Assembly: GCA_017470145.1 (NCBI GenBank)
Contig: JAFUFB010000012.1
Coordinates: 1-46,535 of the forward strand
Direction of reading: 5' to 3'
DNA: 46,535 nucleotides
Source of the DNA: Clostridia bacterium
Lineage (GTDB): Bacteria; Bacillota; Clostridia; Christensenellales; Aristaeellaceae
The position numbers and the translations under genes were made by a program. Each line of letters opens with the position of its first letter. The stretch's first letter is position 1. The notes beneath the pieces are model-generated. The model searched no databases. It was not told where the DNA came from and saw only the letters and a list, made by a program, of their open reading frames with translations. Below, one piece after another: positions 16,510 through 24,804 of this stretch.

Positions 16510-16534
16510 GCGCCGAATCACCCAAATTCGGCGC
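16510..16534. repeat. Hairpin in the GNAT leader
   Basis: GCGCCGAA (16510-16517) and TTCGGCGC (16527-16534) form a perfect 8-bp stem upstream of the GNAT start. The A-run lies on the wrong side for a minus-strand terminator, so it is more likely a leader structure. The rest of the 16473-16678 spacer shows nothing else clear. Confidence 0.4.
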
Positions 16535-16631
16535 AAAAAATGGCTGCGCCCTTCCAATGTATTCCCAGGAAGAGCCTCCCTCCGTCTTTTCTCCGCGCGC
16601 CTTTCGGCGGCTTCTTCTCCACAGACGTGCA

Positions 16632-16666
16632 AGAAAAGCCGCCCCCTGAAAAGAGGTACGGCTTTC
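16632..16666 (-). terminator. Weak terminator after the DUF1858 gene
   Basis: On the minus strand GAAAGCCG and CGGCTTTTC form a stem with a long loop, followed by only a short T-run. It lies about 15 bp beyond the stop codon. Confidence 0.45.
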
Positions 16667-16678
16667 CTTTTATTTGAC

Positions 16679-16882
16679 TTAGTTCGCCGCGGCGATGCGG
16701 GCGTTGATGGCCTCCACCACGGGCACGGGATCGAACCCATGCACCATGCAGGCATCCTCCAGACTCTCGGCCTGGCTGGCCGGGCAGCCCAGGCAGTGCA
16801 TGCCAATGGACATCAGCACCTCGATGGCCTCCGGATGCTTCATCACGATTTCGCCCACCAGGGTCTTCTCATTTACTTCCAT
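16679..16882 (-). CDS. DUF1858 redox-disulfide domain protein
   Basis: This 67-residue protein is a single DUF1858 domain, often found next to or fused with hybrid-cluster proteins. The family features are the opening VNEKTLVGEIVMKHPE, the CLGC pair near residues 31-34 (GMHCLGCPAS), and a HGFDP-type end. The cysteines probably form a redox-active disulfide or bind a metal. The partner is unknown and no hybrid-cluster gene is in the window. The ATG at 16882 is preceded by AGGAGA and a strong promoter (16941-16969), so the longer in-frame reading upstream is not used. Confidence 0.88.
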   Translation of the reverse strand: MEVNEKTLVGEIVMKHPEAIEVLMSIGMHCLGCPASQAESLEDACMVHGFDPVPVVEAINARIAAAN

Positions 16883-16940
16883 GATTCCTGAAATCTCCTC
16901 TCCAAACGCGGGGCCGCCCCCGGGAAATGGCAACGGGCGT

Positions 16941-16969
16941 ATTTTATCACGCCGCGGCATCCTTGGCAA
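16941..16969 (-). promoter_or_regulatory. Promoter of the DUF1858 gene
   Basis: On the minus strand TTGCCA (16964-16969), 17 bp and TAAAAT (16941-16946). Confidence 0.75.
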
Positions 16970-16992
16970 GGCCTTCTTGCAAAAATATTTGA

Positions 16993-18099
16993 TCAAATGG
17001 AATGAGTAGATTTTCCCCGGCCATGGAGGGCCCACCCCAGCAGGGTGATCACCAGCCCCCAGCGAAGCATGCCGCTCCAGAACCGAATTTCCGCCAGCTC
17101 CGCCGTCCGGAATTGCACCGGCGCCGCGGCCGCCGCGGTCAGTTCCCGAAAGCGCTGGGCGATGGCTTCCGGGTCCACCAACACCTCCGGCACCCATTCC
17201 GGAAAGATGTTCAGGAGCCCCGCGCCCCAAACCACCAGACCCGCTCCCGCGGCGATGGTGATCCCTGCCAGCGCCAGGGCCGCCAAGCTCCGGCCCAGCA
17301 GCTTTCCCCAGACCTGCCGGGGATACTTGTTCTTCAGCTCCGCCCTAAGGGCGTTCATTTCCCCCGCCAGCCTCTGCCGCAGGAAGCGGATCCACCGCCC
17401 CAGCAGCCAGCATCCCAGCACGATGAGAATCACCCGTAGCAACACCGTGCCCCGGGTTCGCTCCTTCTGCAGGGAAATCACCTGCCCCGGGCCAAAGGCT
17501 TCCCTGGCTCCATTGGCAAAAACCGTCTCCATCCCGGCGTCCGCGCCCCCCGCCGCCGAGGCCACCAGGATTTCCGGGGTCGGGGCGTCCTTGAGGCCCA
17601 GGGGAATCCAGGCGGCATAGCTGCCGGTTTTTCCCACCCCCTGGCTGGCCGCGGCTACGCCTACGACTTCATATTCCTTTTGCCCCAGGGAGACCCGCTG
17701 CCCCAGGGGATCCTGGTCCCGGAAAAGCAGGAAGGCCAGCTCCCCGTCCAGCACCATGACTCGCTCCCCCGCATCCCCCCGGGCCAGGGGCCGGCCGGCA
17801 GAGAAGGCCCGGGGATAAACCTCGAAATAGCCTCCCAGGGTTTGGTACAGGGTAATCTCTCCCTGGCTTTTCTCCCCGGCGGTGAGGGATACCTCCTCCG
17901 TCTGGCCGTGAAGAGCGTCGGCGGCGAAGGCGCCGGCCCATCTTTCCTCCACCTGGGCCAGCTTTTCCCCGTAATCTCCCTCCCCGGGCAGGAAGGCGTA
18001 CTGGAACATCTTCGGCCCGATGGAGAGGCCTATCAGCCCAGCCGCCATCAGCAGCCCGCCCAGCACCGCCAGCCAGGGGAATCGTCTTTTCTCGCTCAT
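16993..18099 (-). CDS. MacB-like (FtsX-type) ABC permease, last gene of the operon
   Basis: This 368-residue membrane protein has one N-terminal membrane segment (about 9-30) and an extracytoplasmic domain like the MacB periplasmic core. That domain contains the family-like phrases LARGDAGERVMVLDGELA and DPLGQRVSLGQKEYEVVGV, shortened here to DPLGQRV and YEVVGV. Two or three C-terminal membrane segments follow (about 218-236, 272-295 and 345-360). MacB relatives couple a separate ATPase to export or signalling. Its ATG overlaps the stop of the adaptor gene by four bases, implying translational coupling. No ATPase gene is nearby, so it must borrow one or act as a sensor. Confidence 0.75.
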   Translation of the reverse strand: MSEKRRFPWLAVLGGLLMAAGLIGLSIGPKMFQYAFLPGEGDYGEKLAQVEERWAGAFAADALHGQTEEVSLTAGEKSQGEITLYQTLGGYFEVYPRAFSAGRPLARGDAGERVMVLDGELAFLLFRDQDPLGQRVSLGQKEYEVVGVAAASQGVGKTGSYAAWIPLGLKDAPTPEILVASAAGGADAGMETVFANGAREAFGPGQVISLQKERTRGTVLLRVILIVLGCWLLGRWIRFLRQRLAGEMNALRAELKNKYPRQVWGKLLGRSLAALALAGITIAAGAGLVVWGAGLLNIFPEWVPEVLVDPEAIAQRFRELTAAAAAPVQFRTAELAEIRFWSGMLRWGLVITLLGWALHGRGKSTHSI

Positions 18100-19448
18100 T
18101 TTCCAGCATCCTTCGTGTATTCCATCACCGCGCCGCCCTCCGTCAGGGCCCGATCCTCCATATACAGCACCTTCTGATAGGTCAGATCCTCTGCAATGGA
18201 TACCGTGCTGCCGCTTTCCGCCAGTACGGTGACATCCATTTTCTGGGCCACCATGCGGCTGCCCCCGAAGGCGGAGCCTTCGCTCTGGCCCACGTAGACA
18301 TACCGGCTGTCCCCGCTACCCCGCACCGCGGAGGCGGGCAGCAGGCAGGTGGCGTCCTGGCTGCGGGTGGTCATCCGGGCCTTCAGCTCGTTTTTCATCA
18401 TGGTACCTACGCTCCCCAGGGCGTAGATGGCGTCCTTGGTGATCTCCGCGTCGCCATAGGGATGGCCCTCATTGGTGAGCCCGGTGTTAATAATCTTCAC
18501 CGTGGGGCGGCTCCAGGTGTCCGCCTCCAGGCTGATGGAGGCGCCGGGCTTGACCTCCTGCTTCACCTCGCTGAGATCCACCCGGATCACCGGCGCCGAG
18601 CCCTCCGCCGTCATCTTCAGCACCACCGTGTCCCCGTCGATGGTGGCGCCCTTTTCCAGGCTGATTTCCGCGATATACATGGCCCGGGGCGCCGGAATCT
18701 TTTCCATGGTCTTCTGCAGCACCTGCAGCGTCGTCATCTGGGTTTCCAGGTCCGCCAGCTTCTGCTGGGCCTCCTTCTTCTGCTGCAGGGCCGTCCAGGT
18801 TTCCTCCGGAATAGCGTACCGCTCCAGGGCGGCCAATTCCGCCCCCGCTTCCGTCAACTCCTCCGCCGCCTGCCCCCAGGCTTCAAAGAGAGCCGCCGCG
18901 GCCTCGCTGGCTCCCTCCGGCAAGGTTTCTTCCCCGTTCCAGGTCAGGTTTTCCTGCCGCAGGGCGGCCGCCAGATTCACCCGGGCTTCCCGCTCCGCCT
19001 CCCGGGCGCCGTCTTCCCGCTCCCAGGCCACCTGCCAGCTCTGCTCCCCCCGGGTCAGCCGGACCTCCGCCGTCTTCTTTTCCAGGGTCCGCAGCTCCTT
19101 CTGGGCGGTGGCAGATTCCTTCCGCAGGCTCTCCAGGGTCTTCTCCGCGTCCGTCACCTTCGTGGTCAGCAGGGTTTCTCCCGCCTTCACCTGATCCCCG
19201 GCGGCCACGTGCACCCGGGTCACCGTCAGGCTCAACCCTTCCGGAATCTCCAGCTTCAATTCTTCCGTTTCGGGGAAGACCACCTTTCCCGTCAGCTGGG
19301 TTTCCTGCTCCATTTTGCCCATTTTTGCCTGGGCGAAGCGCACCTTCGGCGTGGTCAGGGTGCGAATGGTGCCGGAAAAAAAGATACACAGGGCGACCAC
19401 GATGGCCAGAATCACCATACCCCGCAGGGCAAACTTTTTCATTTTCAT
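18096..19448 (-). CDS. Periplasmic adaptor (HlyD/MFP-type) protein 1
   Basis: This 450-residue membrane-fusion-type protein is anchored by one N-terminal helix (residues 8-28). The first half-lipoyl segment (TGKVVFPETEELKLEIPEG) leads into VHVAAGDQVKAGETLLTT. A long Glu/Ala-rich coiled-coil hairpin covers about 100-265 and beta-barrel-like segments follow. Such adaptors link ABC permeases with an outer component or the wall. GGAG sits five bases before the ATG at 19448, and the start overlaps the permease stop as ATGA. It probably works with the MacB-like permease encoded immediately after it. Confidence 0.82.
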   Translation of the reverse strand: MKMKKFALRGMVILAIVVALCIFFSGTIRTLTTPKVRFAQAKMGKMEQETQLTGKVVFPETEELKLEIPEGLSLTVTRVHVAAGDQVKAGETLLTTKVTDAEKTLESLRKESATAQKELRTLEKKTAEVRLTRGEQSWQVAWEREDGAREAEREARVNLAAALRQENLTWNGEETLPEGASEAAAALFEAWGQAAEELTEAGAELAALERYAIPEETWTALQQKKEAQQKLADLETQMTTLQVLQKTMEKIPAPRAMYIAEISLEKGATIDGDTVVLKMTAEGSAPVIRVDLSEVKQEVKPGASISLEADTWSRPTVKIINTGLTNEGHPYGDAEITKDAIYALGSVGTMMKNELKARMTTRSQDATCLLPASAVRGSGDSRYVYVGQSEGSAFGGSRMVAQKMDVTVLAESGSTVSIAEDLTYQKVLYMEDRALTEGGAVMEYTKDAGK

Positions 19449-20305
19449 TTCAACTCCGTCAATTGTATCCCGCTGAGGATATCCTCCTGGAAGAAAAGGT
19501 ACACGAACAGCGCCGGCAAGATGTACAGCGCCGCCCCAGCAAACTCGAAGCCCGTATTTTCACTGGCCAGCTGATTGAACATGGTGGACAGGGGCTGCAG
19601 CTCCTGCCGGGCTGCCAGGTAGGTCAGGGGCTGCTCCACCAGGTTCCAGCTCTCCGCGAAGGATAGAGCCGCCGCGGCTCCCAGAATGGGCCGGCACACG
19701 GGCAGAATCACCCGCAGATATACGCTCCAAGTTCCCGCCCCGTCCATCTCTGCCGCCTCGATGAGCTCATTGGGCAGGCCCACCATGAACTGGCGAATCA
19801 GGAAGATATAGAAGGGGGCAAACCACATGGGCAGAATCACCGCCCAGATGGTGTTGATCAGCCCCAGGCTCCGCAGCGTCAGCACATTGGGCACCATGGT
19901 TACCTGGAAAGGCAGCAGCATCAGCAGAATAATGCCGAAGAAGATACCCTCCCGCCCGGGGAATCGGAATTTGCTCAGGGCAAAAGCCATGGGGGGAATG
20001 ATCAGGGCCTGCCCCAGCAGAATCAGCGCCGCGTACATTACGGAGTTGACGAACAGCCAGAGCACCGTATGGTCGGCGATGAGGATCTGGTGGTACTGCC
20101 CCAGGGACACCAGGTTGGGAATCAGATGGGCCTCCATCCACTGGGTCTCGTCATAGCTGCCCCGGGTTTTCATAAAGGCCTTCATCTCCCCGATGGAAGA
20201 GAAGGAATACAGAAAGGTCTGCACCATGGGGAGCAGCAGCAATATCGCCAGCAGCAACAGCAGGAACTGGGCCAGCCGCAGGCGGAAGCCCTTCATTTTT
20301 CGCAT
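19445..20305 (-). CDS. CUT1-type ABC sugar permease (MalG-like)
   Basis: This 286-residue inner-membrane permease has six hydrophobic segments and the cytoplasmic EAA loop, EAAEMDGAGTWSVYLRVILP (about 192-211), which docks the ATPase. This motif and length fit the MalG half of carbohydrate (CUT1) importers. GGAGGCGGAG precedes the ATG. It follows the MalF-like gene by 13 bp and overlaps the adaptor gene by four bases. No cognate ATPase is encoded here; Firmicutes often share one MsmX-type ATPase among several such importers. Confidence 0.92.
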   Translation of the reverse strand: MRKMKGFRLRLAQFLLLLLAILLLLPMVQTFLYSFSSIGEMKAFMKTRGSYDETQWMEAHLIPNLVSLGQYHQILIADHTVLWLFVNSVMYAALILLGQALIIPPMAFALSKFRFPGREGIFFGIILLMLLPFQVTMVPNVLTLRSLGLINTIWAVILPMWFAPFYIFLIRQFMVGLPNELIEAAEMDGAGTWSVYLRVILPVCRPILGAAAALSFAESWNLVEQPLTYLAARQELQPLSTMFNQLASENTGFEFAGAALYILPALFVYLFFQEDILSGIQLTELK

Positions 20306-20318
20306 GCGCTCCGCCTCC

Positions 20319-21173
20319 TCAGGTCAGGCCCCGCTGGGCCCGCCGCTGCATCCAGAACAGCAGCCCGAACAGGGCGAACACCAGCACCGCGAAGCTATAG
20401 GCCGCGGTGGTCACGTTTTGATAATTCAGCTTGCCATACATGTTGTTCATATAGTTTTGCAGGGTATACAGGGGTTCATCCGGATAGGCCCCGCCGATGA
20501 AATACACCTCTTTGAAAATGCGGAAGGCGTTGACCCAGCAAAGGATGAACACCAGAAAGGCGGAGGGAACGATCAGGGGCAGGGTGATGGAAAAGGCCTG
20601 CCGCGGGAAGGAAGCCCCCTCCAGGGTGGCGTATTCATACAGGGATTCCGGAATGGCCTGCAGGGCCGCCAGGAAGATCACCACACAGAAGCCTAGATTT
20701 TTCCACAGGAACAGCAGCACCACCGGCAGCCGCAGCTCCTGCCCCTGCAGCCAGAACACCCGCCCTTGGCCCAGCAGGGTCAGGATCCGATTCACCGGCC
20801 CACCGTAATCGAACCACAGCAGCCAGATGATCAGCACCGCGCTGGAGGGCATCAGGTAGGGCAGCAGCACGCTGTTTCGGAAAAAGGCTCCCGCCGGGCG
20901 CATCCGGTTCAGCAGCACGCTGAGCACGAAGGAAAGCAGGAACAGGCTGGGGCTGCAGATCAGGCTCAGCTCCATGGTGTTCTTCAGCCCCAGCTGAAAC
21001 ATGGGGTTCTGCCAGACATTCAGGTAATTCTGGAAGCCCACGAAGGCGTTTTCGTAGCTGCCGTCCGTCAGGCTGTACCAAATGCCCCCGAAGAAGGGCG
21101 CCACATAGAACAGCAGAATCCCCGCCAATCCAGGCAAAAGGAATGGCAAGACCAGGCTTTTTTTCTTATACAA
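20319..21173 (-). CDS. CUT1-type ABC sugar permease (MalF-like)
   Basis: This 284-residue permease has six membrane segments. The EAA loop reads YEYATLEGASFPRQAFSITL, near residues 189-208. The N-terminal LVLPFLLPGLAGILLFYVAP is typical of MalF-type subunits of carbohydrate importers. Translation appears to start at TTG (21173) with GAGGT nine bases upstream. It forms the channel with the next gene. A large hairpin (21199-21253) separates it from the solute-binding gene and may set different expression levels for the two. Confidence 0.9.
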   Translation of the reverse strand: MYKKKSLVLPFLLPGLAGILLFYVAPFFGGIWYSLTDGSYENAFVGFQNYLNVWQNPMFQLGLKNTMELSLICSPSLFLLSFVLSVLLNRMRPAGAFFRNSVLLPYLMPSSAVLIIWLLWFDYGGPVNRILTLLGQGRVFWLQGQELRLPVVLLFLWKNLGFCVVIFLAALQAIPESLYEYATLEGASFPRQAFSITLPLIVPSAFLVFILCWVNAFRIFKEVYFIGGAYPDEPLYTLQNYMNNMYGKLNYQNVTTAAYSFAVLVFALFGLLFWMQRRAQRGLT

Positions 21174-21198
21174 GGATAAATACCTCAGTTTTCCGCAA

Positions 21199-21253
21199 TC
21201 TCAATCGGCGCCAGCGCCCCTTGGAGCGGGGCGCTGGCTTGTTTCGATTGAGA
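21199..21253 (-). repeat. Long two-part hairpin between solute-binding and permease genes
   Basis: An outer 9-bp stem, TCTCAATCG (21199-21207) with 21245-21253, encloses an inner perfect 11-bp stem, GCCAGCGCCCC (21210-21220) with 21228-21238. Smaller hairpins follow at about 21265-21295. No T-run follows on the minus strand. It probably protects the upstream mRNA end or attenuates read-through, as inter-cistronic hairpins do in maltose operons. Confidence 0.65.
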
Positions 21254-21305
21254 ACTTCACCTTCCTTCCGCCTGCGGCGGACGCCCCACTGGGGCGACGG
21301 TCGGC

Positions 21306-23681
21306 TCAGTTCCCTTCCAGTCTCATCATCTGTACTTTTTTATCGATGAAGCTCAGCAGGTCTCCGGCGCTGGTGGTGCCGTCTAGGAAGCCCTGCTGCA
21401 GGCCCCAATACTGCTCCCCATTCTCCCCGCTGTACAGCGTGTCCAGATAGTTCCACCGCTGGATCTGGATGTACTTCGCCCGCTCCCGGTACCGCTCAAT
21501 GCCCTCGGGGCTCACCATCCAGTTGTTCTGGTCGAAATCCCGCAGGGTTTCCTCGTAGTTCTTGACAATCTCCGTCCAGTTCTCCATCTCCTCCTCATCC
21601 CCGGAGGCGGTGGCCTTCTCCAGATTCGTCTTTGCGCTCTGGTAATATTTCTCGATGTTCTTCTTCTGCTCCTCGTGGTTCGGGTAGCGGACGGGCTCGT
21701 TCATATTCGGGTTCAGAGTATACCGGGTCTCCATATCCATATGGGCCATCAGCGTCTCCAGGAAGGCGATGGCCGCCTCGGGATGCTGGGAGTAAGGGTT
21801 CACAAAGGCCACGCTCATGGACAGGGGCAGCACCGGCTCCTCCCCTTCCGTCAGCCCCAGGGCCAGCGGCTGGGCCGCCATGGCGTAGCTTTCCATGGGG
21901 ATGTTGGCATAGGTCTCCAGCAGGCTGGGCTTCGATCCGCCCCATTCCTCGTAGAGGTTCTCCTCCTCCATCCGCATCATGTCCTCCTCGGACAGCACAT
22001 CCAGGGCGTCGAAGTTGATCTTCTGAATCCGCTCCAGCAGGTTCCGCAGGGCCGGGGTGTTCATGGGCTCCCCGTCGTGGGTCAGGCTATACTGGGCCAG
22101 CAGGGACCGCAGCAGGATAGATCGAATGGAGCTCCGATCCGTATACAGCTCGAAGGCCCGCGCCTCCTTGCCGCTCAGGCGGGAGGGCAGCTCCTCCAGG
22201 AAGTCCATCATGCCCTCCCAGGTGGTGGGCATATCCTCCGCCGTCAGCCCCACCGCCTCCAGGTTCTTGGGCTGATAGCCCATGGTGTAGCCGGAGACGC
22301 CGGTGGGAATCGCCAGCAGCTTGCCGTCCTTCTTCACCGCGTCCCCTACGAAGGGATACAGGCTGTCCACGGCGCTGGAGAGGGCCTCGCTGCCGCTCAA
22401 ATCCAGCAGGAAGCCCCGGTCAAACAGGGCGCCGAAGGCGCTGGATTCCATGCTCATCAGGTAGACGTCCACATCGCTGTCCCGGTTCATCATGGACTGC
22501 AGCAGGGTGGATTCATCCCCGTAGCTTTCCCGCACCAGGGCGATGTCGTTATGCTCAGAGGCGAAAAGGAAGCTGGCGTTGTCCAGATTCCGGCTCCAGG
22601 TGTAGGGCCGAACCCGCAGGGTTACCTCGCTGCGCAGGGCCGGGTCCGTGTTCCGCAGGAAGGCGCCGTTGTAGTTCCAAACCAGCATCTGCCCCTGCTC
22701 CGTCAGCTGGGCGAAGCTGCGCCCGCTGCTGACCGGGCAGTCGTTGACCACCTCCGCCTGGCTGGGATCGCCCCCTTTGGCGCCGTAAATCTCCCCATCC
22801 CGGGCGAAGAAGAGGGTGTCCGTCTCCGGCTGATAGGCGATGGAGTTCACGCTGCCGGAATTCTCCAGGCTGAAGCGATACAGGGGCTCCAGGCTTTCGC
22901 TGTCCGGATCGTACAGGCTGATGACCTGCTCCGCCTGCTCGCCCCAGCGGTACTGGGCCACCATCAACCGGCCGTCCTCGCTGGGGGCGATGTCGTTCCA
23001 GTCCTGTACGCTCTGCTCCGTCATTTCCCCGGTGGTCAGGTCAAAAATCTCCAGGCTCTGCTCCCCTTCGTTGTCATAGGTCAGCATATACAGCCGATTT
23101 CCGGAGGCCACGGTGCTATTGGGATATTTAATTTCCGTCCAGGAGCCGTAGGTGTAGGTCATGCCTTCCCAGTCCAGCTTCAGGGTGTCCTCCGCCGCCA
23201 GGTCCGCCTTGCCGTCCTGCAAAATCAGCTTCCGCACATGGCCGCCATCCACCTGGTTGCCCTCCTCGCGATAGGTGATTCGGTTTGTCACGGCGTAGAT
23301 CTCCCCCTCCATGGGGAACCAGCACAGAGCGTTTTCATAGGTATGGTAGATCAGCCCAAGCTCCTCCTGGGCCTCCCCTTCCTCGCTCTCCGTTTCCACC
23401 GCGTCCTGGGTCAGGCCGTTCATCCGGTCCTCCATCTCCTGCATGTCGTAGGACACGGTTTCGCCGCTGGCTGGGTCATAGACCCGCAGCTCCGCGTTCA
23501 TGCCATTGATGAACAGATAGATTTTTCCGTCCATCATCACCACGTTCTCCAGGGACCCGGAGTAATAGGCATCGTCCGAGGTCAGTATCGCCAGGGCCCG
23601 ATCCCCCTCCCCGGCCAGGGCCGTATGGCCCAGGGCCAATGCCAGCATCATGGCCAGCAAACCGTATATCCACCTTTTCAT
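21306..23681 (-). CDS. Secreted beta-propeller-like / solute-binding fusion protein
   Basis: This large 791-residue secreted protein has an N-terminal signal peptide ending near ALAGE (residue 23). Residues about 30-370 contain repeated strand-rich units (VVMMDGKIYLFING, NRLYMLTYDNEG, DTLFFARDGEIYG) resembling a beta-propeller. Residues about 380-790 resemble a family 1 extracellular solute-binding protein (DVYLMSMESSAFGALFDRG, LLAIPTGVSGYTMGYQP and so on, quoted only in part). It precedes two CUT1 permeases, so it should deliver a ligand to them. There is no lipobox cysteine, which is odd for a Gram-positive binding protein. The ATG at 23681 follows GGGGA with a 10-nt gap. Confidence 0.8.
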   Translation of the reverse strand: MKRWIYGLLAMMLALALGHTALAGEGDRALAILTSDDAYYSGSLENVVMMDGKIYLFINGMNAELRVYDPASGETVSYDMQEMEDRMNGLTQDAVETESEEGEAQEELGLIYHTYENALCWFPMEGEIYAVTNRITYREEGNQVDGGHVRKLILQDGKADLAAEDTLKLDWEGMTYTYGSWTEIKYPNSTVASGNRLYMLTYDNEGEQSLEIFDLTTGEMTEQSVQDWNDIAPSEDGRLMVAQYRWGEQAEQVISLYDPDSESLEPLYRFSLENSGSVNSIAYQPETDTLFFARDGEIYGAKGGDPSQAEVVNDCPVSSGRSFAQLTEQGQMLVWNYNGAFLRNTDPALRSEVTLRVRPYTWSRNLDNASFLFASEHNDIALVRESYGDESTLLQSMMNRDSDVDVYLMSMESSAFGALFDRGFLLDLSGSEALSSAVDSLYPFVGDAVKKDGKLLAIPTGVSGYTMGYQPKNLEAVGLTAEDMPTTWEGMMDFLEELPSRLSGKEARAFELYTDRSSIRSILLRSLLAQYSLTHDGEPMNTPALRNLLERIQKINFDALDVLSEEDMMRMEEENLYEEWGGSKPSLLETYANIPMESYAMAAQPLALGLTEGEEPVLPLSMSVAFVNPYSQHPEAAIAFLETLMAHMDMETRYTLNPNMNEPVRYPNHEEQKKNIEKYYQSAKTNLEKATASGDEEEMENWTEIVKNYEETLRDFDQNNWMVSPEGIERYRERAKYIQIQRWNYLDTLYSGENGEQYWGLQQGFLDGTTSAGDLLSFIDKKVQMMRLEGN

Positions 23682-23700
23682 TGCACTAAAATCCCCTTTC

Positions 23701-24804
23701 CTATTCTTCTGCCGCCACCGGATGCTCCGCCTGCTCCGCATCCTTTACATACAGGATCACCGTCATACCGGACCGGATGCGCTCATCCGCGTCGATGGTG
23801 GCATAAGCCTTGAAGGTTTTCCGGTCCGTCTCGGTTTTCTGCTCCGCGCTGATGTAGGAGATGGAGGCGATTTCTCCCTCATAGGTCTTGCCGTTCTCCG
23901 TTTCCCAGTACAGCTCCATGGACACCTGCTGCCCTTCCCGCAGGGCGAAGAGGTCCGCCTCCGGCACGTCGAATTCCACCTGCAGGCTGCCCTCCGGGAT
24001 CACCTTCATCAAGGCGTCCCCCTTGGCCACGGTGTCCCCGTTGTTCTTCTCCACGCTGGAGATGATGCCGCTGACGGGGCTCAGCACCCGCTGATCCGGG
24101 GCATACAGCCCGTCCAGCACGCCCTCCACCGTTTCGAACAGCAGCTCGCCCCGCTCGATGAAGTCCCCGTTCTTCACATGGATTTTCAGCACGCTGCCCG
24201 CGCCCTTCACGGCTACGGGCTTCGCCCGGTCCACCGTTCCCCGGCCGACGCAGCTTTCCTTGGTGTAATCGTTCTTGCGATAAACGTCCACCTTCTCACC
24301 CATGTAGAAGTCCCCGCCGGTCACCTCGATGCTGTATCCTTTCTCCGTCAGGGCGCTGATCATCCCCGTGCCTTTGTGGGAGCCATCCGTGACGCAGCGC
24401 AGGTACACCCGTTCTCCCAGATGGATGTATCTGTTCTCGCTGGCGGTGTAGGCCTTCTCCGTGGTAGCCTCGATGGTGTATCGATTGGTGGGCTCGATGT
24501 ACAGGCTGGCGCCGTAGCGCTCCGTAATATCCTCCGCCTTATCCCCCTCGGCGATATACAGCCCCGCCACCGTGCCCTCAATGGGCGCGTAATTCAGGGT
24601 GGATTCAATCTTCGCCAGGGTTTCCCCTTCCGTTACTAGGTCTCCCGCCCGTTTCCGGCTCTCCGCGATCTTGCCCCCGAAGCCCACCTGGATGGGAATG
24701 ATCTCCCCGGCCACGATGGTTCCCTCGTAGGACAGCTCCGCCCAGGCGGAACCCAGGCCCAGCAGCAGCGCCAACACCAGCAGCATGCTCATCATTCGCT
24801 TCAT
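23701..24804 (-). CDS. Periplasmic adaptor (HlyD/MFP-type) protein 2
   Basis: This 367-residue exported protein has a cleavable-looking signal ending AWAE (about residue 23). Two biotinyl-lipoyl-like halves are visible, around VGFGGKIAESRKRAGDLVTEG and PVSGIISSVEKNNGDTVAKG (key words GDLVTEG and GDTVAKG). Beta-barrel segments extend to RSGMTVILYV near the end. It lacks the long coiled coil of adaptor 1. The ATG overlaps the stop of the surface-protein gene (ATGA). It should act outside the membrane with the permeases of the same operon; the cargo is unknown. Confidence 0.8.
   Translation of the reverse strand: MKRMMSMLLVLALLLGLGSAWAELSYEGTIVAGEIIPIQVGFGGKIAESRKRAGDLVTEGETLAKIESTLNYAPIEGTVAGLYIAEGDKAEDITERYGASLYIEPTNRYTIEATTEKAYTASENRYIHLGERVYLRCVTDGSHKGTGMISALTEKGYSIEVTGGDFYMGEKVDVYRKNDYTKESCVGRGTVDRAKPVAVKGAGSVLKIHVKNGDFIERGELLFETVEGVLDGLYAPDQRVLSPVSGIISSVEKNNGDTVAKGDALMKVIPEGSLQVEFDVPEADLFALREGQQVSMELYWETENGKTYEGEIASISYISAEQKTETDRKTFKAYATIDADERIRSGMTVILYVKDAEQAEHPVAAEE

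Noticed and set aside
16510-16534. Hairpin with A-run as a minus-strand terminator
   Set aside because: The A-run follows the stem on the plus strand, so on the transcribed strand the Ts come before the stem.
21675-23813. A plus-strand frame of about 710 codons opposite the solute-binding fusion
   Set aside because: Its composition is His/Gln/Gly-rich without any domain, and the minus strand carries a signal peptide and solute-binding motifs.
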